A stretch of 64,000 nucleotides of DNA from Flavobacterium sp. LHD-80. GTDB lineage: Bacteria; Bacteroidota; Bacteroidia; Flavobacteriales; Flavobacteriaceae. The stretch is from contig NZ_JAVFVS010000001.1 of NCBI RefSeq assembly GCF_030929605.1, positions 310,001 through 374,000 on the forward strand, written 5' to 3'. The translations under genes were made by a program, and so were the position numbers. Shown here piece after piece: positions 42,394-52,466 of the stretch (the stretch's first letter is position 1; every line of letters starts with the position of its first letter). A model generated the notes under the pieces. The model saw nothing but the letters and a program-made list of their open reading frames with translations. It was not told where the DNA came from and searched no databases.

Positions 42394-44580
42394 ATGATTA
42401 ATTTTCCCCACGAGCATCAGCTCGATGCAAAAGATTGTGGACCTACGTGCATCAAAATTATTGCTAAATATTACGGCAGGTTCTACAGCCTGCCTTTTTT
42501 ACGCGATTTATGTGGTATCACCCGTGAGGGTGTAAGTTTTTTAGATCTCAGTGATGCCTGCGAAAAAATTAGTTTGCGTACTAAAAGCATTAAGATAGAT
42601 TTTGATACGTTAAAGGTAATTCCGTTGCCTTGCATTGTGCATTGGCAGGACAATCATTTTATTGTTGTTTATAAAATAAATAACAAACAAGTTTTTGTTT
42701 CTGACCCTGCAAAAGGTTTATTAAAATATTCATTTGAGAATTTTCAGAAAGGCTGGTTAAAAGAATCTAAAACAGGAGCGGTTTTAGCTATCGAGCCTAT
42801 GGCTGATTTTAAACAACGATCGATAAATGATAAATTAGAAAGGCGTAAAACACTTGAAAATTTCTTAGGTTATTTTACTCCATACAAAAAGAGTTTTGTA
42901 AACTTATTTGTAGTAATGCTGATCGTAACAATATTGCAGGCATTTTTGCCATTTATTTCAAAATCAGTAATAGATGTTGGTATTCAGACAAACGATTTAG
43001 ATTTTATCGATCTGGTTTTAATTGCGAACATTACGATTATTGTAAGCATTTTGTTAAGCAATATGATTCGGGATTGGATTTTACTTCATTTAACTTCAAG
43101 AATCAACATTTCATTAATTTCTGATTATTTAATTAAATTAATGAGACTGCCAATTACTTTTTTTGAGAATAAGCTCATTGGAGATATTTTGCAACGTGCA
43201 CAAGATCATGAGCGTATTCGTGATTTCATAATGAACAATTCGCTCAATTTTGTATTCTCAATTTTGACCTTTTTCATTTTCGGAATTATCCTTTTTATTT
43301 ACAGTCCAATTTTATGCTTAATTTATGTTGTTGGAAGTTCATTATTTATTGGATGGGTTTTATTTTTTCTTCAATTTAGAAAAAAGTTGGATTGGGAATA
43401 TTTTGATGTTCATACAAAAAATCAAAGTTATTGGGTTGAAACTATTGGAAGCATTCAAGACATCAAAATCAATAATTACGAAAAACAAAAAAGATGGAAA
43501 TGGGAAGCGCTTCAAGTACAGTTATTCAAAATCGATCAAAAAATATTACGTATTACAAATGCGCAAAATCTAGGTGCCCAGTTCATTAATCAATTAACCA
43601 ATTTAGTAATTACATTTTATTGTGCCAAAGCAGTAATAAAAGGAGATATCACTTTTGGAGTAATGATTTCGACTCAGTTTATAATAGGAATGCTCAATGG
43701 TCCAATTATGCAGTTCATTTCATTTGTTCAATCGGCTCAATATGCTAAAATAAGTTTTTTAAGACTGAATGAAATACATGAACTTGAAAATGAAGAAGAA
43801 AATGACATTAACAATAATATAAAACTACCGGAAGACAAAAGTTTGTTTTTACGAAATGTGAGTTTTCAATACAGCCGTAACGGTGATTATATTTTAAGTA
43901 ACATTTCTCTCATGATTCCTGAAGGAAAAGTAACCGCAATTGTTGGTGATAGTGGAAGTGGCAAAACAACTTTATTGAAACTTATCTTAAGATTATATAA
44001 TCCTACTCATGGTGAATTGTCGATGGGAAATTTGAATATTCAGAATATTAATTTAAAGCAATGGCGCGAAAGCTGTGGTGCAGTTATGCAAGACGGTAAA
44101 ATTTTTAGCGACACAATTCAGAATAATATTGTTTTAGATGATGAAAATATAGATTTTATAAGATTGAAAAAAGCGGTAACTGCTGCTAATATTGCGACTG
44201 AAATTGAAGCGATGCCAAAAGGTTATCAAACAATGATGGGAGAAAGCGGAAGAGGCTTAAGTGGTGGACAAAAACAACGTGTTTTAATTGCAAGGGCTTT
44301 GTATAAAGATCCTGATTATTTATTTTTTGATGAGGCAACAAATTCTTTAGATGTTATCAACGAGCAAAAAATAGTAGTCGCGTTGGAAGAAATATTTAAA
44401 AACAAAACGGTAATTGTTGTAGCTCACAGATTGAGTACCATTCGAAAAGCAGATCAAATAATAGTTTTGAAAAATGGCTATATCACTGAAATTGGCAATC
44501 ATGATATGTTGATGACCAGAGAGAGCGGACATTATTATCAATTGGTTAAAACACAAATAGGAGATACTATAAATGGCTAA
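42394..44580 (+). CDS. C39-peptidase-containing ABC exporter (PCAT type)
   Basis: A 728-residue inner-membrane exporter with three parts. The C39 protease (about 1-140) has the oxyanion Gln9, Cys15 in 'DAKDCGPTCI', His88 in 'WQDNHFIVV' and Asp104 in 'VSDPAKG'. The six-helix ABC transmembrane domain follows (about 165-450), then the ATPase with Walker A 'GDSGSGKTT', 'LSGGQKQR' and 'DYLFFDEATN'. Such proteins cut double-glycine leaders and export the cargo in one step. The HlyD-type partner starts inside its last 8 bases, so they are translationally coupled. No TolC-type gene is in this window; a common outer-membrane channel may serve. Confidence 0.93.
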   Translation: MINFPHEHQLDAKDCGPTCIKIIAKYYGRFYSLPFLRDLCGITREGVSFLDLSDACEKISLRTKSIKIDFDTLKVIPLPCIVHWQDNHFIVVYKINNKQVFVSDPAKGLLKYSFENFQKGWLKESKTGAVLAIEPMADFKQRSINDKLERRKTLENFLGYFTPYKKSFVNLFVVMLIVTILQAFLPFISKSVIDVGIQTNDLDFIDLVLIANITIIVSILLSNMIRDWILLHLTSRINISLISDYLIKLMRLPITFFENKLIGDILQRAQDHERIRDFIMNNSLNFVFSILTFFIFGIILFIYSPILCLIYVVGSSLFIGWVLFFLQFRKKLDWEYFDVHTKNQSYWVETIGSIQDIKINNYEKQKRWKWEALQVQLFKIDQKILRITNAQNLGAQFINQLTNLVITFYCAKAVIKGDITFGVMISTQFIIGMLNGPIMQFISFVQSAQYAKISFLRLNEIHELENEEENDINNNIKLPEDKSLFLRNVSFQYSRNGDYILSNISLMIPEGKVTAIVGDSGSGKTTLLKLILRLYNPTHGELSMGNLNIQNINLKQWRESCGAVMQDGKIFSDTIQNNIVLDDENIDFIRLKKAVTAANIATEIEAMPKGYQTMMGESGRGLSGGQKQRVLIARALYKDPDYLFFDEATNSLDVINEQKIVVALEEIFKNKTVIVVAHRLSTIRKADQIIVLKNGYITEIGNHDMLMTRESGHYYQLVKTQIGDTING

Positions 44581-45898
44581 AAAAGGATTTCATAAAACAC
44601 TTAATGAAAACAGAACGGAAGAAGTGGCTTCGATAATTGAAAGAATGCCTACTAAATTTGGTTTTACAATCAGTGGTGTTGCAATTGGTTTGGTTTTACT
44701 TTTGCTTTTATTTGGCTGGCTTATAAAATATCCGTCAATATTAGCAGGTCAAATTGTTATAAATACACGTCAGGCTCCGGTTAAGCTTATTGCTTCAACT
44801 TCGGGAAATATTATTTTGTTGGTCAATAAATCAGAAGTGAAAGTTAAAAGAGATGAATATTTGGCTTATATAAAAAATGAAGCAAATGTGGAAGATGTGA
44901 AGCTGTTGAATAACATGCTTTTTAAAACAAACATTCATCAGCTTAGTTATAAAGAAAATCGTCATTCATTTCCAGAAAATCTATCACTAGGTGAAATAAA
45001 TAACAAATATTTTAATTTTTTAAATTCGTTATATCAATATTTAGATTATTCAGTACAACAGCCTTATGAATTTCAAAAACAAATAAATCAGAAGTTATTA
45101 GAATTACAGGTAGCTAAATTTTCTCAATTGAAAAATGACGCTGAAAATCAAAAAATAAAGTATAAAATATCTCAAAGTCTATTTAAAAAAGATTCAACAC
45201 TATACGCAAAAGATGTAACATCTAAAGCCGATATTGAGCATTCACTCATTGCTAAAGCGAATAGTGAATTAGACTATTATGCTATTGACAAGGAAATTAA
45301 TAATACTGCTTATCAGATAAATGAGGCCCAAAATAAAGCGCAGGTTATTGCAATTGAAAAAGCGGTTAAAGAAAGAGAACTTGTAGTTAATTTGTTTAAT
45401 AGCTACTATGATTTGATAGATGCAGTAAAAAAATGGGAACGAACTTATGTTTTTGTTTCTCCCATTGAAGGTAAAATTGATTTTCTAAATTTCATAAAAA
45501 ACAATGACTACATTCAGTCTGGACAAGAATTATTTAAAATTGTGCCAGACAATAACCAATTAATTGGACAAGTTAATTTACCGGAAAACGGATCGGGAAA
45601 AGTAAAAATAGGACAAAGTGTAATTATTAAACTTAATAATTATCCGTACAATGAATATGGTTCAATAAAGGGAAAAGTAAGAAGAATTTCACTTGCAACA
45701 AATCAGCAGTCTTTATCTGATAGCCAAAATAAAGTTAACTCTTATCTTGTAGATGTTAGTTTACCTTTTGGATTGAAAACCAATTATGGTGTTGAATTAA
45801 ATTTTCATGCTGAAGCAAAAGGAAGTGCGGAAATCATAACTGAGGATCGAAGACTTATAGAGAGATTCTTTGATAATTTGAGATATAAATTAAAATAA
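44573..45898 (+). CDS. HlyD-family membrane-fusion protein of the exporter
   Basis: A 441-residue adaptor. One N-terminal membrane helix (about 33-53, 'VLLLLLFGWLIKYP') follows a short cytoplasmic tail. A lipoyl/barrel-sandwich half, a long alpha-hairpin (about 125-285) and a C-terminal beta-barrel domain ('GKIDFLNFIKNNDYIQSGQELFKIVP') are the HlyD layout. It should span the periplasm from the ABC exporter to an outer-membrane channel. It overlaps the exporter gene by 8 bases. Confidence 0.9.
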   Translation: MAKKGFHKTLNENRTEEVASIIERMPTKFGFTISGVAIGLVLLLLLFGWLIKYPSILAGQIVINTRQAPVKLIASTSGNIILLVNKSEVKVKRDEYLAYIKNEANVEDVKLLNNMLFKTNIHQLSYKENRHSFPENLSLGEINNKYFNFLNSLYQYLDYSVQQPYEFQKQINQKLLELQVAKFSQLKNDAENQKIKYKISQSLFKKDSTLYAKDVTSKADIEHSLIAKANSELDYYAIDKEINNTAYQINEAQNKAQVIAIEKAVKERELVVNLFNSYYDLIDAVKKWERTYVFVSPIEGKIDFLNFIKNNDYIQSGQELFKIVPDNNQLIGQVNLPENGSGKVKIGQSVIIKLNNYPYNEYGSIKGKVRRISLATNQQSLSDSQNKVNSYLVDVSLPFGLKTNYGVELNFHAEAKGSAEIITEDRRLIERFFDNLRYKLK

Positions 45899-46082
45899 CC
45901 TTCCCTATTTTAAATAAATTCATTTCCCTGGTAAAAAACTTTAGTAGAAATAGATTTCGAACACATTCCTCAATAAAAATCTCTAATTAAAAGTTAAAAT
46001 TATCGATTACAAAACCAAGTAATTGATCTGTTTAAAAATTTGCAAATTATCTCATAATTGAATTGATAAATTGTCTAATTAA

Positions 46083-47747
<1,665 letters not shown>

Positions 47748-47829
47748 TAATTAATATTCTGAGGAGATGTAACTTTTGACATCAACTCGTTACTAATTGT
47801 TTTCAAAGAATAACTTTTTTAAATTAATA

Positions 47830-49740
47830 ATGGAAGAAAAAAAATTAGACCTTAATTCAATCATTGGTTTTGTATTGATATTCGGAATTTTGATTTGGAT
47901 CATGTATCAAAATCAACCTTCTGAGAAGGAAATTGCTGCTGAAAAAGCCAAGAAAGAATTAGTTGCTAAACAAGAAGCTCAAGCAAAAGCTGATAAAGCT
48001 AAAACTGCTGTTGCACCAGTTACGGTTGCAACTCCTGGTGATACCGTTCAATTAGCACAATTGCAAAAAACTTTAGGTGGTTTTGCTTATTCTGCAACAC
48101 TTCCTTCTGCAAAAGAATCTTTTACAACAATCGAAAACGAAAAGATTAAGCTAAAAATCGCTAACAAAGGTGGTTACATTGTTGAAGCAACTTTAAAAGA
48201 ATTTGAAAAGTTTAAAAAAGGTTCTAAACAATTAGTTGAATTAATTAAAGACAATAATTCAAACTTAAACATTCAGTTACAGACTGCTGATAACAGAACT
48301 TTAAATTCTAAAGATTTGTATTTTGAGCCGACATTAGAAAAAATTGGTCAAGATCAAGTTTTGTCAATGCGTTTGAAAGCGGGGGCTAATGAATTTTTAG
48401 AATACAAATATGTTTTAAAACCAAATGATTATTTAGTTGGTTTTGATGTTCGTTCTCAGGGACTTAATAAAGTTTTAAATGTTGCTAAGCCATTAGATTT
48501 ACAATGGGATTTAAAAACATACAGAAACGAGAAAAGTATTTCATATGAAGGACGTTTCTCTCAGATTGATTACAAATACGAGGAATCAAAATACAGTAAC
48601 GTAAATGGTAATGGAGAAGGAAAAGAGGAAACTCCTGAGAAAGTAAGCTTTGTTGCTTTCAAACAGCATTTTTTCACGACAATTTTAGCTACGGAAAAGC
48701 CTTTTGAAACTTCAAAATTACATTCAGATAATTTAGTTAAAGACGAAAAAATTGATACTGTTTTTACAAAACAATTCAGAGCTAATTTGCCTTTAGCATT
48801 CTCAAATGGAGAAGTTGATTATAAAATGAGCTTATATTTTGGTCCGGCGGATTACAAAACATTAAAAGCTTACGATAAAAATTTCGAAAAAATCATTCCA
48901 TTAGGATGGGGAATTTTCGGGTGGATCAATAAATGGATTTTTATTCCTTTGTTTGGATTCTTAAGCTCAACAATCGGATTATCATTAGGTATTGCGATTA
49001 TCATTTTTACTATTATCATCAAATTGGCAATGTCGCCAATTACATATAAGTCGTTCTTGTCTCAGGCTAAAATGAAAGTTTTAAGACCTGATATTACAGA
49101 GTTGGGAGAGAAATACAAAAAAGACCCAATGAAAAAACAGCAGGAAACTATGAAACTGTACAACAAAGCAGGAGTAAACCCAATGGCGGGATGTATCCCA
49201 GCTTTGATTCAGCTTCCGTTTATGTATGCATCGTTTCAGTTTTTCCCAGCGGCTTTTGAGTTAAGACAAAAAGGTTTCCTTTGGGCAGACGATTTATCAT
49301 CATTTGATGCTGTTGTAAAATTACCATTTACTATACCAGTTTATGGTGATCATATCAGTTTATTCCCAATCTTGGCAGCAGTTGCAATTTTCTTCTATAT
49401 GAAAATGACTTCTGGAGATCAGCAAATGGCTGCGCCTCAGCAAGAAGGAATGCCGGATATGGCTAAGATGATGAAAATCATGATTTATGTTTCGCCATTA
49501 ATGATGTTACTTTTCTTCAATAATTACGGTGCAGGTTTGAGTTTGTATAACTTTATTTCGAACTTAATTACTATTGGAATTATGTTTGTGATCAAGAATT
49601 ATATTGTGGACAGTGATAAAATTCACGCTCAGATTCAAGAAAACAAATTGAAAGAGCCTAAAAAACCAAGCAAATTCCAACAACGTCTTAATGAAGTAAT
49701 GGAACAGCAGGAAGCGGCAAAAGCGAATAAAAAGAGATAA
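47830..49740 (+). CDS. yidC: membrane protein insertase YidC
   Basis: A 636-residue inner-membrane insertase. N-terminal helix (MEEKKLDLNSIIGFVLIFGI), a large periplasmic domain (about 60-345) and the conserved core of five helices ('SLGIAIIIFTIIIKLAMSPI' and 'AGVNPMAGCIPALIQLPFMYASF', short parts). A positively charged C-terminal tail follows, as in the family. It inserts proteins into the membrane with or without SecYEG. I start at ATG 47830; the upstream ATG at 47797 is out of family pattern. A bidirectional terminator lies 16 bp after the stop. Confidence 0.96.
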   Translation: MEEKKLDLNSIIGFVLIFGILIWIMYQNQPSEKEIAAEKAKKELVAKQEAQAKADKAKTAVAPVTVATPGDTVQLAQLQKTLGGFAYSATLPSAKESFTTIENEKIKLKIANKGGYIVEATLKEFEKFKKGSKQLVELIKDNNSNLNIQLQTADNRTLNSKDLYFEPTLEKIGQDQVLSMRLKAGANEFLEYKYVLKPNDYLVGFDVRSQGLNKVLNVAKPLDLQWDLKTYRNEKSISYEGRFSQIDYKYEESKYSNVNGNGEGKEETPEKVSFVAFKQHFFTTILATEKPFETSKLHSDNLVKDEKIDTVFTKQFRANLPLAFSNGEVDYKMSLYFGPADYKTLKAYDKNFEKIIPLGWGIFGWINKWIFIPLFGFLSSTIGLSLGIAIIIFTIIIKLAMSPITYKSFLSQAKMKVLRPDITELGEKYKKDPMKKQQETMKLYNKAGVNPMAGCIPALIQLPFMYASFQFFPAAFELRQKGFLWADDLSSFDAVVKLPFTIPVYGDHISLFPILAAVAIFFYMKMTSGDQQMAAPQQEGMPDMAKMMKIMIYVSPLMMLLFFNNYGAGLSLYNFISNLITIGIMFVIKNYIVDSDKIHAQIQENKLKEPKKPSKFQQRLNEVMEQQEAAKANKKR

Positions 49741-49755
49741 TTTTATTCTAAATAT

Positions 49756-49793
49756 AAAAAAATCGTCCCGTTTTTTAACGGGACGATTTTTTT
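49756..49793. terminator. bidirectional terminator between yidC and the fasciclin gene
   Basis: A 17-bp stem (49756-49772 with 49777-49793) with TTTT loop and flanking A/T runs, between convergent genes ending at 49740 and 49799. Confidence 0.92.
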
Positions 49794-49798
49794 TGTGG

Positions 49799-50776
49799 TT
49801 AAAATTTAGGCAACAGGACTTTATCAATTACATGAATAACCCCGTTTGAACATTGGACATCTGTGGCTATTATGTTGCTGATTCTATTGTTAGCATCAGT
49901 AATTTTTGCACCACCTGTTAATCCAATTGTGAAATTCTGACCAGCAAAAGTGCTTACGACTTGACCGTTTGTCAAAGAGCTTGATAATACATTTGCCCCA
50001 GCAACCACGTGATATTTTAGGGTTGTCTCTAAAACATTAGCAGGAATCGCAGCAAGTCCTGAATAACCAGTTTCAGTTAAAAAACTCGAGAAAGCAGTAT
50101 TTGTTGGTGCAAAAACGGTGAAAGGAGAATTTGTTTTTCCAGATAAAATTCCAGCAAAGCCAGATGATGAATTGTACGTCAAAGCGGCAACAAGTGTTGT
50201 AAAATTTTTATTTGCGACTGCATGATTAACAATGGTTGGTAAACCTATCACACCATCTACTACGTGAATAATTCCATTTGAGGCTTCAATGTCAGCAGTG
50301 GTTACTGTTGCGCCTCCATTTGTTTTCCCACCATTAATATCTACGCCACTGCCTTTTTCCAGGTACATGCTTATTGTATTTGAAGAGGAAGCACTTCCTT
50401 TTGCCAAAGTTTTTACATAACCAGTTGCAATTTCAGTCGATTTTACTTTTGTGCTTAAAACGTGATTCAATAATATTTCTTTTAATGCATCGACAGGAAC
50501 AGCATTAAGATTAGCATAACCATTAGCTGTTAAAAAGGCGCTAAAAGCTGTATTAGTAGGTGCAAAAACGGTATAAGAACCAGAAGTGTTCAATGTGGTT
50601 GCTAGATCTGCTTTTTCTAAAGCTGCAACCAAATAGCTAAGATTTGGATTTCCTTTTGCAATAGAGACAATCGTTTTTGGGGTTTGCGATGAATCATCAT
50701 CATCATTATTGCATGAAATACTGACGAATGCAATTAACGCTAATAAAGCAATTAATTTAATTTTGATTGTTTTCAT
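49799..50776 (-). CDS. two-domain fasciclin (FAS1) lipoprotein
   Basis: A 325-residue lipoprotein. Lipobox 'IAFVSISC' (Cys22) is followed by a poly-Asp stretch. Two FAS1 domains (about 37-180 and 185-322) each show 'TVFAPTNTAFSxFL' and 'NGIIHVVDGV'/'NGVIHVIDKV' ends. FAS1 proteins are surface adhesins or bind carbohydrate; an exact partner is unknown. The 50777-51085 gap upstream is AT-rich with no gene seen. Confidence 0.92.
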   Translation of the reverse strand: MKTIKIKLIALLALIAFVSISCNNDDDDSSQTPKTIVSIAKGNPNLSYLVAALEKADLATTLNTSGSYTVFAPTNTAFSAFLTANGYANLNAVPVDALKEILLNHVLSTKVKSTEIATGYVKTLAKGSASSSNTISMYLEKGSGVDINGGKTNGGATVTTADIEASNGIIHVVDGVIGLPTIVNHAVANKNFTTLVAALTYNSSSGFAGILSGKTNSPFTVFAPTNTAFSSFLTETGYSGLAAIPANVLETTLKYHVVAGANVLSSSLTNGQVVSTFAGQNFTIGLTGGAKITDANNRISNIIATDVQCSNGVIHVIDKVLLPKF

Positions 50777-51033
50777 AATATGTTTTTTTTTATTTGTAGT
50801 GCTAAATTAAAATTTTTTGTTTAATGTTTTTTATATAATGTTAAACAAAAATTACACTTTTCACATGTTTATTTTGATTTTATTTTATTTTAATTCGTTT
50901 ATTTATAATGGTTTAAAATGATCTTATTTATTTTTTGTTGTTATAAATGTTTATTTTTTTTATATATTTATCAAACAAAATTCAAATGCATATTTTGAAG
51001 CTTTAAAAATCAGGATAAAACTAAAAATGGTCA

Positions 51034-51041
51034 TACTTTTG
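51034..51041 (+). promoter_or_regulatory. candidate -7 box for the 51086 gene
   Basis: TACTTTTG matches TAnnTTTG, 44 bp upstream of the ATG at 51086. Confidence 0.4.
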
Positions 51042-51085
51042 TGATACTAAAACTGAATTTTTGTTGTTATAAAGAAAAACGAATT

Positions 51086-51790
51086 ATGAAAAAATTTTGG
51101 ATTTTATTTTTTATAAGTACGGTAGCTGTTGCGCAAGATTTTAATAAAGTCGATTCTGACGGTAAAAAGGATGGAGTTTGGAAAGGTGTTTACGAAGCCT
51201 CAAAACGTCCTCGTTACGAAGGAACTTTTATTCACGGAAAAGAAACTGGCGTGTTTAAATTTTTTGATGATACTAAAAAAGGCGATGTAATTGCAACTCG
51301 TGATTTTACAGCAAATGATGGAAGTTCCTATACTATTTTTTACGATCAAAACAAGAATAAAGTAAGTGAAGGTAAAGAAGTTGGAAAATCACGTGAAGGC
51401 GAATGGAAATATTACCACAAAGCTTCAAAGGTTTTAATGACATTGGAACATTATAAAAATGGAAAGCTCGATGGGACAAGATCTGTATATTATCCAGATG
51501 CAAAAATCGCCGAAGAAATGATTTATAAAAATGGTTCAAAAGAAGGAATTTATAAAAAATACGGGCAAAATGCAATTCTGTTAGAGCAGTCAACTTTTAA
51601 AGACAATGTTTATAATGGTGATGCTGTTTTTTATGATTCTAATGGCGCGATGGCTTCTAAGGGCAAATTTTTAAACGGTAAAAAAGTTGGCAAGTGGCAG
51701 TTTTACTTGGGAGGGAAATTAACAAAAGAAGTAAATATGAGCGATCCAAAAAGCAATTATCAAGCGGACTCTAAGCCTAAAATGGAATAA
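51086..51790 (+). CDS. exported MORN-repeat-like (YwqK-type) protein
   Basis: A 234-residue protein with a signal peptide (1-18, ending AVAQ). Repeats of 'GxxxGxWKxYxxxxxxxxEGxYxxGKxxGxxxxY' type run along the whole length, the MORN-like/YwqK pattern. Databases label such proteins as 'toxin-antitoxin YwqK family antitoxin', but nothing here shows a toxin partner. Translation starts at ATG 51086; the upstream 15 codons are not part of a signal peptide. Confidence 0.78.
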   Translation: MKKFWILFFISTVAVAQDFNKVDSDGKKDGVWKGVYEASKRPRYEGTFIHGKETGVFKFFDDTKKGDVIATRDFTANDGSSYTIFYDQNKNKVSEGKEVGKSREGEWKYYHKASKVLMTLEHYKNGKLDGTRSVYYPDAKIAEEMIYKNGSKEGIYKKYGQNAILLEQSTFKDNVYNGDAVFYDSNGAMASKGKFLNGKKVGKWQFYLGGKLTKEVNMSDPKSNYQADSKPKME

Positions 51791-51816
51791 ATTAAGCTTT
51801 TTTGTATAAAGTTTTT

Positions 51817-51871
51817 TTGCCACGAATTCACGAATTAATTTTAGAAGAAAAAAATCGTGAATTCGTGGCAA
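51817..51871. repeat. perfect 17-bp inverted repeat with CACGAATT units
   Basis: The arm at 51817-51833 is perfectly complementary to 51855-51871, with T runs on the outer sides. It may act as a terminator for the 51086 gene and has the same CACGAATT unit as 9556-9584. Confidence 0.85.
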
Positions 51872-51908
51872 ACTTTTTTTAAATTTGATTGTCTAACAAT
51901 TTGAACGA

Positions 51909-52466
51909 ATGGATTTAAACGAATTAATTGGCCGATTTTTATTATTGTTTTTTTCGATTTTGGTTTTGTATTTTTTCTCTAACCGAAAAGATAATGAAAC
52001 TATAAATCCGTTAATGGTAATTGTTGGATTGTGCACTTTTTCGCTTTGTTATTTGTTTACCAAAATCGAAATTGGTGTTGGTATAGGTTTTGGCTTATTT
52101 GCTATTTTTTCTATTCTGAGGTTCAGAACGCAGTCTTTTACTGTAAATGCGATTATCTTTCTTTTTGCGACAATCACACTTTCGATTTTAGATATTATGT
52201 ATCCGTATGAAAAAATAGAAGTCCTTTTGTTTTTTCAATTAATAATTATTGGATTTTATATTGCTGCTTCGCTTATCGTAAATAAAAAAGCTTCTAAGTA
52301 TCTGAATATGGTTGATGTTAAAATTCCTCTTTTAAACGATTTTTCTTTAGAAAATGGAAATGTACGCAAAGCAATTCAGGAAAAAATAAACATTCAGGAT
52401 TTCGATTTTAAAATTGTGTTGGTAAACATCGTTTTAAATGAAATTGAAGTGCAGGTTTTTTATTGA
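51909..52466 (+). CDS. DUF4956 membrane protein
   Basis: A 185-residue protein with four membrane helices (about 10-25, 33-52, 55-75 and 88-125) and a C-terminal cytoplasmic domain. The phrase 'GFGLFAIFSILRFRTQSF' with charged helix end matches DUF4956, a family common in Bacteroidota and sometimes near polyphosphate or VTC-like domains. Function unknown. Its stop codon abuts the stop codon of the convergent gene at 52467 with no gap. Confidence 0.8.
   Translation: MDLNELIGRFLLLFFSILVLYFFSNRKDNETINPLMVIVGLCTFSLCYLFTKIEIGVGIGFGLFAIFSILRFRTQSFTVNAIIFLFATITLSILDIMYPYEKIEVLLFFQLIIIGFYIAASLIVNKKASKYLNMVDVKIPLLNDFSLENGNVRKAIQEKINIQDFDFKIVLVNIVLNEIEVQVFY

Noticed and set aside
47797..47829. Upstream ATG for yidC
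   Set aside because: It would add an unusual 11-residue extension before the family-type N-terminus MEEKKLDLNS.
50777..51085. Possible gene or RNA in the 309-bp gap
   Set aside because: Only AT-rich DNA with a candidate promoter for the next gene; no hairpin or reading frame of note.
51086..51790. Antitoxin of a toxin-antitoxin pair
   Set aside because: YwqK-type proteins are often given this label, but it is exported and has no toxin-like neighbour; a MORN-like repeat protein is the safer call.
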